Below, piece after piece: positions 1 to 8,132 of a stretch of 64,000 nucleotides of DNA; the stretch's first letter is position 1, and every line of letters starts with the position of its first letter. The DNA is from Bog-473 sp963777485 (GTDB lineage: Bacteria; Actinomycetota; Acidimicrobiia; Acidimicrobiales; RAAP-2): contig CAVZQP010000002.1 of NCBI GenBank assembly GCA_963777485.1, positions 434,001 to 498,000 of the forward strand, in the 5' to 3' direction. The position numbers were made by a program, and so were the translations under genes. The notes under the pieces were generated by a model. The model made no database searches. It saw only the letters and a list, made by a program, of their open reading frames with translations, and was not told the origin of the DNA.

Positions 1-326
1 AACGCCACGACGGTGTCGATTTCGGTGCCCTTCGCCGTCACCATGATGATGGGCACCTGGGAGCGCGTGCGGATGGTGCGACAAACGTCGATCCCCGACA
101 TCTTCGGCAGCATGAGGTCCAACAAGATGATGTCGGGGTCCGTCTCGTCGAAGAGCGCAAGCGCCTCGGTGCCGTCACGTGCCACGGTTACACGGAAGCC
201 CTCGTTGTTCAGGCCGATCACGAGCGCCTCGATGAAGGATTCCTCGTCCTCGGCCAGCAGGACCTTGACCGGGCCGTCACCGGGTGCGCTCCGGCCGCCC
301 TTCTTCTTTTCCTTCGGCCTGGTCAC
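1..326 (-). CDS. Response regulator, receiver domain (partial, cut by window edge)
   Basis: The visible 108 residues are an 18-residue basic leader followed by a CheY-like receiver domain. VLLAEDEES holds the acidic metal-binding pair, DIILLDLMLP holds the phospho-accepting Asp70, and MVTAKG holds the conserved Thr/Lys switch residues (Lys99). The C-terminal output domain lies beyond position 1. It is expected to be an OmpR/PhoB winged helix, because the partner kinase is SenX3-like, but this is not seen. The GTG start lies one base past the kinase stop codon, so the two genes are translated from one message. Expected role: DNA-binding partner of the adjacent kinase, possibly in phosphate or envelope sensing as for RegX3. 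That role is inference from family only. Confidence 0.85.
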   Translation of the reverse strand, partial: MTRPKEKKKGGRSAPGDGPVKVLLAEDEESFIEALVIGLNNEGFRVTVARDGTEALALFDETDPDIILLDLMLPKMSGIDVCRTIRTRSQVPIIMVTAKGTEIDTVVA

Positions 327-327
327 G

Positions 328-1959
328 TCACGCGCTCATCGTTTGGATCGGGAGCACGAGCGTGAACGTGGAGCCCTCTCCCTCGCGCGACTCGACGTCG
401 ACCCAGCCCTGATGGTTGTTGGCGACGTGGCGCACGATGGAGAGGCCGAGGCCCGTGCCACCCGTGTCGCGGCTGCGCCCGTGGTCGACGCGGTAGAAGC
501 GCTCGAAGATGCGGTCCAGGTCGCGGGCGGGGATGCCGACGCCGTGGTCCTGTACCGAGAGCCGCACACTGTCGCGCTCTTCGACGCGCCAACTCGGGGA
601 CCCGGCCGAGGTGGTCTCCACCTGGCCCGTTCCGGCGGCCTCGACCTTCTCCGCCTCGACCGGGGGCAGCGGCGACAAGGTGGAGCCCGTCGCAGGGGGA
701 GCGACGCCGGCGTCCTCGTCGGGCGGCGTGTAGGCCTCGAGGATCTCGGGTGTGAACACGGGCTCGATCGGCCCATGCTCCTCTTCGGGTGCCGATTCGC
801 CTGTCTTTATCACCGGCGCCTGCCCGGAGGCCGGCGTGTCGTCGGACGGCGCACCGTCGCCTCCCTCGCCAACGTCGCCTCCGTCGGCGGGAGCATCGTC
901 GTGGCGCGCGGCGGGGTGTTCGACGTTGGGGTTGCTGCGCTGGACGTTGCCCGTCACGACGACCTTGGAGTTGTCGTACGAGTACGTGATCGCGTTCTCC
1001 AGAAGGGCGTGCATGGCCGAGACCAGCTGGCGGCGGTCGCCCATGACCGCGACGGGGGGTGAGGGCTCGTGCAGCACGATCTCGATGCCGCGCTGGTCCG
1101 CGGTGGCGCGCACCCGCTCGATGGCGTCGGCCATGACGAGGTTGACCAACACCGGCTCGCGCGGCGGGGCCTCCTCGGACTCGATGCGCGACAGGTCGAG
1201 GAGGTCGTCGATGATGCGGCTGACCCGGAAGGCCTCGTTGTGGATGCGGCCGGCGAGGCGCTGGGCCACCTGCGGGTCGGGCTCGGAGACGAGCGTCTCG
1301 GCCAGGAGGCCGAGCGCGCCCATCGGCGTCTTCAGCTCGTGGCTCACGTTGGCGACGAAGTCGCGGCGGATCTCCTCGAGGCGACGGCGCTCTGAGATGT
1401 CCTCGATCAACGCGATGACACCGAGGGGGCGACGGCCGTCGTCGATCTGGCGGGCGCGCACCTGGAGCGTGCGGCGGGGCGGGCCGTAGAGGTCGAGGGT
1501 GCGTTCCGCCGAACCCTCGTGCCACGCGTCCTCGAGAACCTCGGTCACCGCCTGTGCGGCGAGGGCATCACCGTGGCGGCTGACCATAAGGGCATTGGCG
1601 CGGCCGTTGCGATAGATCACCGTGCCGTTCTCGTCGCAGAGGACGACGCCCTGGGTGAGGGTGTCGAGCGAGCGGCGGAGGCGGATGGCGTCCGAGCTGG
1701 ACTCTGTGACGGCCTGCGCGGCGCCGCCGGTGACCGACTCGAGGTAGGCGAGCGAGATCTCGATGTTGTTCTCGTCCTCGGGGGGATCGAGGCCCAGGCG
1801 GGTACCGAGGGCGGCCAGGCGCTGGCTGATGGCCCGGCTCCTGGCCCGGCGGCCGAGGTAGGCGGCCAGGACGCCGACGAGGACACAGACCGCGACAGCG
1901 GCTGCGATGTAGATGATCGCCTGGGTCGGGCTCAGGTGGACTTCGGCCGGTGTCGTCAT
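328..1959 (-). CDS. SenX3-like sensor histidine kinase with large insert in the ATPase domain
   Basis: 543 residues. One N-terminal membrane helix (about 17-36) is followed by a PAS-like domain (about 92-190: GVVLCDENGTVIYRNGRAN), a HisKA domain with the phospho-acceptor in FVANVSHELKTP (His207), and a HATPase domain with N box (LLENAITYS, about 319-327), G1 box (DHGVGIP) and G2 box (GGTGLGLSI). SenX3 of mycobacteria has two membrane helices; only one is seen here, so the sensor is probably cytoplasmic. Odd feature: about 115 residues of low-complexity Asp/Glu/Pro/Ala sequence (residues about 340-456) split the ATPase domain between the strand after the N box and the G1 box. The start was chosen at the ATG giving MTTPAEVHL because the membrane helix follows directly. 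It is the first gene of an operon with the response regulator. Confidence 0.9.
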   Translation of the reverse strand: MTTPAEVHLSPTQAIIYIAAAVAVCVLVGVLAAYLGRRARSRAISQRLAALGTRLGLDPPEDENNIEISLAYLESVTGGAAQAVTESSSDAIRLRRSLDTLTQGVVLCDENGTVIYRNGRANALMVSRHGDALAAQAVTEVLEDAWHEGSAERTLDLYGPPRRTLQVRARQIDDGRRPLGVIALIEDISERRRLEEIRRDFVANVSHELKTPMGALGLLAETLVSEPDPQVAQRLAGRIHNEAFRVSRIIDDLLDLSRIESEEAPPREPVLVNLVMADAIERVRATADQRGIEIVLHEPSPPVAVMGDRRQLVSAMHALLENAITYSYDNSKVVVTGNVQRSNPNVEHPAARHDDAPADGGDVGEGGDGAPSDDTPASGQAPVIKTGESAPEEEHGPIEPVFTPEILEAYTPPDEDAGVAPPATGSTLSPLPPVEAEKVEAAGTGQVETTSAGSPSWRVEERDSVRLSVQDHGVGIPARDLDRIFERFYRVDHGRSRDTGGTGLGLSIVRHVANNHQGWVDVESREGEGSTFTLVLPIQTMSA

Positions 1960-2281
1960 CGGGAACGCCCCCAATATGACAGGCGAGCACGGACGGGGCG
2001 AACACGCGGGCCAAATCGGCTGATGGCTCGTCGGGGGCGCGGCGGATGGGCGCGGCGGGCGTGTGCGCTGGGCATCTAGGGGGCGTGCCGGCGGTCGTAC
2101 CACGACTCCCACCCGGCGGGACCGGGACGTCAACCCGGGTGGGCGGCGCTGACGCGGGGTTGGCTGTTCGCGTTGACGCGCCCGTCGACGAAGCGCCGAC
2201 CATTCTCCGGCCGAAGCGGTCCCGGAGGGCCCGGGCCGGTCGGTGATCCCGAAAGGGATCCAGGAAAGCGGAGGGCATCCA
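1960..2281. other. Divergent intergenic region with leader hairpin
   Basis: 322 bp between the minus-strand kinase gene and the plus-strand secretion locus. No convincing gene is seen. The only clear structure is a perfect stem-loop near its right end, annotated separately. It must hold both divergent promoters, but no box pair stands out by eye. Confidence 0.6.
2245..2260 (+). promoter_or_regulatory. GNRA-tetraloop hairpin in the leader of the secretion locus
   Basis: GATCCC-GAAA-GGGATC is a perfect 6-bp stem closed by a GNRA tetraloop. It ends 10 nt before the purine-rich ribosome-binding site (GGAGGG) of the first secretion gene. It could stabilise the message or tune translation. The function is inference. 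Confidence 0.4.
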
Positions 2282-2575
2282 ATGGTCGTGTGGCACCTGG
2301 CCGATGTCACGCTCAACCCGAGCGTGAACGCATTGCCCGGCGGGGGGACGTTGCAGGAGCTGACGAACGGCCTCGGCGCCTGGGCGCTGATCGCCGCGCT
2401 CGCCGGGCTGGTGATCGGCGCCGCCGCCTGGGCGCTCGGGGTCCACTCGCAGAACTTCCAGCAGTCGCTCGTGGGGCGCCGGGCCGTCCTGGTGTCGGGG
2501 CTGGCCGCGCTCCTGATCGGCGCCGCGCCGCCGATCGTCAACTTCTTCTTCCACACCGGCACCGCGCTGCACTGA
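2282..2575 (+). CDS. Small two-helix membrane protein, VirB2/TrbC pilin-like
   Basis: 97 residues with two hydrophobic stretches (roughly LGAWALIAALAGLVIGAAAW and AVLVSGLAALLIGAAPPIV) separated by a short polar loop. This is the layout of VirB2/TrbC-type subunits that precede VirB6/TrbL in Gram-positive conjugation loci. There is no sequence motif that proves the assignment; the call rests on size, topology and position immediately before the VirB6-like gene. The ATG at 2282 was chosen because GGAGGG lies 6 nt upstream. An in-frame ATG at 2243 would place the leader hairpin inside the gene. It is probably co-transcribed with the genes up to 5428. Confidence 0.6.
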   Translation: MVVWHLADVTLNPSVNALPGGGTLQELTNGLGAWALIAALAGLVIGAAAWALGVHSQNFQQSLVGRRAVLVSGLAALLIGAAPPIVNFFFHTGTALH

Positions 2576-2603
2576 TCCGCGCCGCGTTCGCTTCGCCGTC
2601 GTC

Positions 2604-4070
2604 ATGCAAACAGCCGGTTGCACCGGACTCGACGCCCTCAACCCCGTCTGCCAGATCGGCAGCCTGGGCGGTTCGCTCGCCACATCGGGGTTCGAGTCCG
2701 TCCTCAACGGCATCAGCCAGTGGGTGGCGAGCGGTGCCGAGTACCTGCTGCGCCAGATCGGCACCGTGCTCGTGTCGACGACGACGATCGACGTCGGGGC
2801 AACGTGGTTCCGCACCCACTACGGGCAGATGACCGCGCTGGCCGGCGTCGTGATCCTCCCGATGCTGCTGGTCTCCACGCTGCAGGCCGTGATGCGCCAG
2901 AACCCGGGGCAGCTGGTGCGTACGTATCTCGTCCAACTGCCGCTGGCGCTGTTGCTGGCGGTGGTGGCGATCCAGGTGGTCATCCTCAGCCTGGCGGCGA
3001 CCGACGCCATGAGCGACGCCATCGCCGGCGGCACCGGAGCCGACGTGACCTCGCTGCTCTCGACGGTGACCAAGGGCCTGGTGCTCGCCGCGAGCGATCC
3101 GTCGATCGCGAGCTTCGTGCTGCTCCTGATTGCGCTGCTCATCGCGGTGGCGGCGTTCGTCCTGTGGATCGAGCTCCTGATCCGGGCCGCCGCGGTCTAC
3201 GTCGCCGTTCTGTTCCTCCCGTTGGCCCTGGCCACCTTGGTGTGGCCGGCCGTGGCGCACTGGTGCCGGCGGCTGGTCGAGACGCTGGCCGCGCTGATCC
3301 TGTCCAAGTTCGTGATCGTCGCCGTGTTGAGCCTGGCGGCGGGCGCCGTCGCCTCGGGGGCGTCGGACGCGCCGAACAGCGGCGGGTTCAACGCCGTCCT
3401 CGCCGGTGGCGCGCTGTTGGTGATGGCGACGTTCGTGCCCTTCGCGATCCTGCGGCTGATCCCGGCGGTCGAAGCGGGTGCGGTCGGGCATCTCGAAGGG
3501 TTGCGCCAGCGCGGCTCGGCGGCGGTGACCGGCCCGCTCCGCACCGCTGCGGGCTTCGCGCTGCACTCGGGACTCCAGTCAGCCGGCGACGCACGGCTGA
3601 TGGGGATGACGGCGGCGGGCGGCGCGCTGGGTGGTGGCGGTCGTGGGAGCGGCGGCGGCGTCGGCGGGAGGGGCGGTGGCGGGAGCGGCGGGAGCGGCGG
3701 GAGCGGCGGGTCGGGGGGGAACGCCATCAGCACCGATCCCGATGACGGCGGCGTGTTCACGACGCCGGCGGACCTGTACGACGAGTTGATGGCGTCGGGT
3801 GACCTCGAGCCCCGACCCAAGGGCCCGAAGCCCATCCTCGGGTGGAGCGAAGCGTCGGAGGGCGGGCCGGGGACAGGAGACGATGGCGGTGTCGACGCAG
3901 GCGGGTCCTCGGACGCGTGGAAGTGGCAGGGCGTGCCGCCGGGCCGCAGCTTCCTGTACCCGGTCGAGCCGGGGAAGCACCGCTTCTACATCGACTACGA
4001 CGAGCAGGGACCGAAGATGGTCGGGCTGCCCCCGGCGTGGCCGACCGATGACCCCGAGGGAGACCGGTGA
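2604..4070 (+). CDS. VirB6/TrbL-like polytopic membrane protein of a type IV secretion system
   Basis: 488 residues. An N-terminal soluble segment (about 1-70) is followed by six or so membrane helices between about residues 75 and 300, including LALLLAVVAIQVVILSLA and FVLLLIALLIAVAAFVLW, in the pattern of TrbL/VirB6 inner-membrane channel components. From about residue 338 the protein becomes a Gly/Ser-rich linker and then a charged cytoplasmic tail of about 110 residues. That tail contains a Trp/Pro-rich end (PPGRSFLYPVEPGKHRFYID) and may contact the ATPases. The stop overlaps the next gene by 4 bp (GTGA), so translation is probably coupled. No strong ribosome-binding site is seen before the ATG. 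The family assignment is from topology and context. Confidence 0.75.
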   Translation: MQTAGCTGLDALNPVCQIGSLGGSLATSGFESVLNGISQWVASGAEYLLRQIGTVLVSTTTIDVGATWFRTHYGQMTALAGVVILPMLLVSTLQAVMRQNPGQLVRTYLVQLPLALLLAVVAIQVVILSLAATDAMSDAIAGGTGADVTSLLSTVTKGLVLAASDPSIASFVLLLIALLIAVAAFVLWIELLIRAAAVYVAVLFLPLALATLVWPAVAHWCRRLVETLAALILSKFVIVAVLSLAAGAVASGASDAPNSGGFNAVLAGGALLVMATFVPFAILRLIPAVEAGAVGHLEGLRQRGSAAVTGPLRTAAGFALHSGLQSAGDARLMGMTAAGGALGGGGRGSGGGVGGRGGGGSGGSGGSGGSGGNAISTDPDDGGVFTTPADLYDELMASGDLEPRPKGPKPILGWSEASEGGPGTGDDGGVDAGGSSDAWKWQGVPPGRSFLYPVEPGKHRFYIDYDEQGPKMVGLPPAWPTDDPEGDR

Positions 4071-5428
4071 GCCCGCCGAGCGGGGCGCGCTACCGCTTCG
4101 GCCCGCGTGAGCGGGGTGGCTCGTTGGCCGGGTGGCGGCCCGGGCAGATCCTCACCGTGGCCGTCGGCCTGGTGATCGGTGTGCTGGTGCTGCGGGGCGA
4201 GCCCAATGTCGCCGGCGTCGCGGCCGCGGTCTGCGTGCTCGTGCTGTACGGTGCCATGGCCACCGTGCCGGTGTCAGGCCGCACCGGGGACGAGTGGCTG
4301 CCCGTCGTCGTGTGCTGGGCGGCGCGCCGGACGCGGGTGCCGGGGGGCCGGGCGATGGGGGCGCTGCGCGGGGTGCGGCTGTTGCAGGCCGGGTGGCAGG
4401 ACATGGGCGTCGTGCACGACCGGGGGGCGAGGACGCTCACCGCGGCGGTGTCGCTCCGCGGCCGCAGCTTTGCGCTCCTCGGCCCCGACGAGCAGGACCG
4501 GCGGGTCGGGGCCTGGTCCTCGGTGCTGGCGTCGCTGGCGCGGGAGGGCTCGCCGGTGCAACGGGTGCAGTGGGTGGCGGCCTCGTTCCCCGACGACGGG
4601 CGGGGCGTGCACGCGTATCTGGCCGCCGAGTCCGTCGCCGACGGGGCGTCGGCCAGCGCGGCGTCGTACGAGGCGCTGTTGGCCGACATGGACTCGTACG
4701 CCTGCGCGCACGACGTCGTGCTCGCCGTCCAGGTGCGGCTGACGAAGTCGGTGGAGGTGGGGTGTGCGACTCTCGCCCGCGAGGTGGGGTCCCTGACGCG
4801 GCTGCTGGCCGATGCCGACGTGCAGGTGGAGTCGGTGCTCAGCGCCGAAGACCTCGCCCACCAGTTGCTCCGCACCTACGAGGCCGGCGGACCCAGCGCC
4901 CCCGCGGCGACGGCGGCGGACCCGTGGCCGATGGCGATGGAGGAGAGCTGGTCGAGCGTCCGGGTCGACGGCATGGTGCATGCGACCTTCTGGGTGGCCG
5001 AGTGGCCGCGCACCGAGGTGCGGAGCGACTTCCTGGCCCCGCTGCTCCTGGGGTCGGCGCGCTCCACGCTCGCGGTGGTGATGGAGCCGCTCGGCCCGGA
5101 CGCCGCGGTGCGAAAGGTGGAGGCGTCGCGCACGGCGGACCTCGCCGACTCCGAGCTGCGGCGGCGGGGCGGCTTCGTGTCGACGGCGCGCCACGCCCGG
5201 GAGTCGGAGGTGCTGGCGCGCCGTGAGGCGGAGCTGGCCGAGGGCCACGCGTCCTTCCGCTACGCCGGGTTCGTGACGATCTCGGCGTCGAACGAGGAGG
5301 AGCTCGCCGCGACCTGTGACACCGTGCAGCACGCGGCGGGGCAGAGCCGACTGGCCTTGCGCCGGCTCTACGGCGACCAGGCGTCGGCGTACACCTGCAC
5401 CTTGCCGTTGTGCCGGGGGTTGTGCTGA
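4067..5428 (+). CDS. SCO6880-like protein: PrgI-type membrane segment plus VirB4 N-terminal-like domain
   Basis: 453 residues. Two membrane helices near the N-terminus (about 25-42 and 45-62) match the PrgI-like start of SCO6880-family actinobacterial conjugation proteins. The rest (about 130-453) reads like the N-terminal non-ATPase part of VirB4: a region about an aligned VLASLAREG helix, then near the end the typical pattern YAGFVTISASNEEELAATC followed by LPLCRG. No Walker motif is present. The ATPase half appears as a separate gene starting at 6804, so VirB4 seems split in two. GTG start within the previous stop (4-bp overlap). In relatives the two halves are usually neighbours; here two unrelated genes lie between. 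Confidence 0.7.
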   Translation: MSPPSGARYRFGPRERGGSLAGWRPGQILTVAVGLVIGVLVLRGEPNVAGVAAAVCVLVLYGAMATVPVSGRTGDEWLPVVVCWAARRTRVPGGRAMGALRGVRLLQAGWQDMGVVHDRGARTLTAAVSLRGRSFALLGPDEQDRRVGAWSSVLASLAREGSPVQRVQWVAASFPDDGRGVHAYLAAESVADGASASAASYEALLADMDSYACAHDVVLAVQVRLTKSVEVGCATLAREVGSLTRLLADADVQVESVLSAEDLAHQLLRTYEAGGPSAPAATAADPWPMAMEESWSSVRVDGMVHATFWVAEWPRTEVRSDFLAPLLLGSARSTLAVVMEPLGPDAAVRKVEASRTADLADSELRRRGGFVSTARHARESEVLARREAELAEGHASFRYAGFVTISASNEEELAATCDTVQHAAGQSRLALRRLYGDQASAYTCTLPLCRGLC

Positions 5429-5443
5429 GCGCACGCACCTACC

Positions 5444-5967
<524 letters not shown>

Positions 5968-5968
<1 letters not shown>

Positions 5969-5989
5969 CCGGCTCCGGCCGGTGCCGGT
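5968..5989. terminator. Possible bidirectional terminator between convergent Nudix and DUF1275 genes
   Basis: ACCGGC and GCCGGT form a 6-bp stem with a GC-rich 10-nt loop exactly between two convergent genes. There is no T-tract, which is common in high-GC actinobacteria. Weak support. Confidence 0.35.
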
Positions 5990-6002
5990 TGCCGGATGCC
6001 GT

Positions 6003-6692
6003 TCATTGGGCCAAGCCCAGCCGCTGCGGCGCACTCAAGAGGAGGAAGGCCGCGAGGCCGACGGTGAGGAAGGCCGCGAGGCCGAGCGCGGCGCCCGGAT
6101 GCACGTGGATCACGAATGCGGCCCCGACGAGCGCGCCGACGAACATGCAGACGACCGAGATGGTGCGGCGGGCGGCGTGCGGGTTGTGGCCACCGCCCAG
6201 CGAGGAATCGGCCGCGAATCCCGTCAGCGTCATGGTGAGGACGGTGGTCGTCATGTCGGCCACCCCCATGGTCCGTACGACGGAGTTGCGGATGCCCATG
6301 GCGAAGCCGAGCACCGCGATCACCGTGTAGCGGGGCCACCCCGTGCTGAGCACCGCCACGCTGCCCGCAATGATCGCGGCCACCACGGTGAATCCCGCCT
6401 CGAGACTTACCGCCGTCACCAGGAGCGACCGCTTCTGGTGCACGCGGAGACCGATACGGCCGCCGGTCGCGGCACCGGTGAGGAAGGCGGCGAGGGCGGT
6501 GGCGCTGGCCGCAATGGAGAAGCCGGGGGCACCGGCGACGGCGAAGCCGATCAGGACGACGTTGCCAGTCATGTTGGCGGTGAACACGTGGCCGAGCCCG
6601 AGGTAGCTGACGGCATCGACGACGCCGCTCACCACCGTCAGGGTCGCCAGGGACATAACGAGGGACTGGGACGGGCCTTCAGGTTCGCTCAT
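6003..6692 (-). CDS. DUF1275 (YoaK-type) membrane protein
   Basis: 229 residues with about six membrane helices. The opening pattern VVSGVVDAVSYLGLGHVFTANMTGNVVLIG is the hallmark of the DUF1275/YoaK family (split here: SGVVDAVSYL, then FTANMTGN). Later GFAMGIRNSVVR matches the second conserved block. The function of the family is not established; some members are linked to stress or membrane transport. The ATG at 6692 is preceded by AAGGTGG at good spacing on the minus strand. It is transcribed away from the secretion ATPase gene and has no obvious link to it. It looks like an insertion between the two halves of VirB4. Confidence 0.85.
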   Translation of the reverse strand: MSEPEGPSQSLVMSLATLTVVSGVVDAVSYLGLGHVFTANMTGNVVLIGFAVAGAPGFSIAASATALAAFLTGAATGGRIGLRVHQKRSLLVTAVSLEAGFTVVAAIIAGSVAVLSTGWPRYTVIAVLGFAMGIRNSVVRTMGVADMTTTVLTMTLTGFAADSSLGGGHNPHAARRTISVVCMFVGALVGAAFVIHVHPGAALGLAAFLTVGLAAFLLLSAPQRLGLAQ

Positions 6693-6803
6693 GTGCGTTC
6701 CACCTTTTCGTCGGGACTTCGAATGGGACTCCGGCCGTTCGTCAAGGTAACGGAGGCGGCGAGCGGGCTGCCTCGCCGACCGTTCACCGGCGTGAGGGAG
6801 CGC

Positions 6804-8132
6804 ATGCCGAAACTGCCGCCGCATCAGGTGACCACGCGCAACCTCGGTGCGGCGTACCCGTTCATCGCCGAAGCGGGCCTCGGCCAGCGGGGCGTGGTCA
6901 TCGGCGACGACCTCCTCGGGGGCTCCTTCGTCTTCGACCCCTTCGAGCTCTACGCGGCGGGCGTCGTGTCCAACCCGAACATGGTGGTGTTCGGCCAGAT
7001 CGGGCGCGGCAAGAGCTCGTTCGTCAAGACCTTTCTCTGGCGCCAGGCCGTGTTCGGACGGCGTGCCTGGGTCGTCGACCCGAAGGGGGAGTACGGCGAC
7101 CTCGCCGACGCGTGGGGTGTGCGCCCGGTGGCGTTGCGGCCGGGCGGGGGCATCCGGCTGAACCCGCTCGACCGGGGCCCCGAGACGGGAGCGGCGCCGC
7201 CCGGGCCCGGCGGCGGCAGTGCGGGCAGTGCGGGCACCGACGCCACGGCGCGGCGGCAGACGGAGCTCCTGGCGTCGCTCGCCAGCGCCTGCCTCGGGCG
7301 GGGCCTGGCCCCGCGTGAGCGCGCCGCGCTCGGGGCCGCCCTGGCCGACACGGTGGCGTTGCACGACAACCCGACCGTGCCCCAGGTCGTCGAGGCGCTC
7401 CTGGCTCCGAGCGCCGAGGCGGCGAGAACGCTCCGGACCGAGCGGCGCGACTTGCTCGAGGACGGGCGCGACGTCGCGCTCGAGCTGCGCCGGCTGGTGC
7501 ACGGTGACCTGGCCGGGATGTTCGACGGGCCGACGACACCGGGTCTCGACCTCTCGGCCCCACTGGTGGTGCTCGACCTCTCCGCGCTGTACACGTCGGC
7601 TGCGCTCGGGGTCCTCATGGCGTGCGCCACGGCGTGGTTGCAGGCGGCGCTGGCGCGGACGGCGGGTGGGGGTGGGGGCGCCCGAGGCGCGGGAGCCGCC
7701 GGCGGCCAGTTCTTCCTCGTCGTCGACGAGGCGTGGGCGATCCTGTCCAACCTCGGCGTGGCGCGCTGGCTCCAGTCGTCGTGGAAGCTCTCGCGGGCGT
7801 TCGGCGTGTCCAACGTGGCCGTGCTCCACCGCGTGTCGGACCTGCGGTCGGTCGGCGCGTCGGATTCCGAGCAGGTCGCGCTGGCACAGGGTCTCCTCTC
7901 GGACTCCGAGACGCGCGTCGTCTACGCGCAGTCGCCCGGCGAGATAGAAGCGGCGTCCGAGTTGCTGTCGCTCTCGGACACGGAGTCCGACCTCTTGCCC
8001 CAGCTGCGCCGGGGCATTGCGCTGTGGAAGGTCGGGCAGCGGTCGTTCCTGGTGCAGCACCGGCTCAGCGCGCTCGAGCGGCACATCGTCGACACCGACG
8101 CCGCCATGACGGCCCCAACGGCGGGGCGATGA
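6804..8132 (+). CDS. VirB4-like ATPase domain protein of the type IV secretion system
   Basis: 442 residues. The protein begins with the pattern that normally follows the VirB4 N-terminal domain (TTRNLGAAYPF), then FVFDPFELY, then the Walker A GQIGRGKS (residues 64-71). Further on are VDPKGEYGDL and the Walker B QFFLVVDEAW (Asp308) with SWKLSRAFG after it. VirB4 energises pilus assembly and substrate transfer at the inner membrane. The size fits only the ATPase half of a classical VirB4 of about 800 residues. The ATG at 6804 was chosen because the conserved part begins there and GAGGGAG lies just upstream. An in-frame ATG at 6723 would add 27 poorly conserved residues. It overlaps the next gene by 4 bp (ATGA). 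Confidence 0.85.
   Translation: MPKLPPHQVTTRNLGAAYPFIAEAGLGQRGVVIGDDLLGGSFVFDPFELYAAGVVSNPNMVVFGQIGRGKSSFVKTFLWRQAVFGRRAWVVDPKGEYGDLADAWGVRPVALRPGGGIRLNPLDRGPETGAAPPGPGGGSAGSAGTDATARRQTELLASLASACLGRGLAPRERAALGAALADTVALHDNPTVPQVVEALLAPSAEAARTLRTERRDLLEDGRDVALELRRLVHGDLAGMFDGPTTPGLDLSAPLVVLDLSALYTSAALGVLMACATAWLQAALARTAGGGGGARGAGAAGGQFFLVVDEAWAILSNLGVARWLQSSWKLSRAFGVSNVAVLHRVSDLRSVGASDSEQVALAQGLLSDSETRVVYAQSPGEIEAASELLSLSDTESDLLPQLRRGIALWKVGQRSFLVQHRLSALERHIVDTDAAMTAPTAGR

Noticed and set aside
13..1062. Long open frame on the plus strand over the two-component genes
   Set aside because: It is antisense to the receiver and kinase motifs, has biased Arg/Ala-rich composition and no recognisable domain. 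High-GC shadow frame.
2691..2703. GGTTCGAGTCC, a tRNA T-loop-like sequence
   Set aside because: It lies inside the VirB6-like coding sequence (SGFESVLNG) and no acceptor or anticodon stems fit around it.
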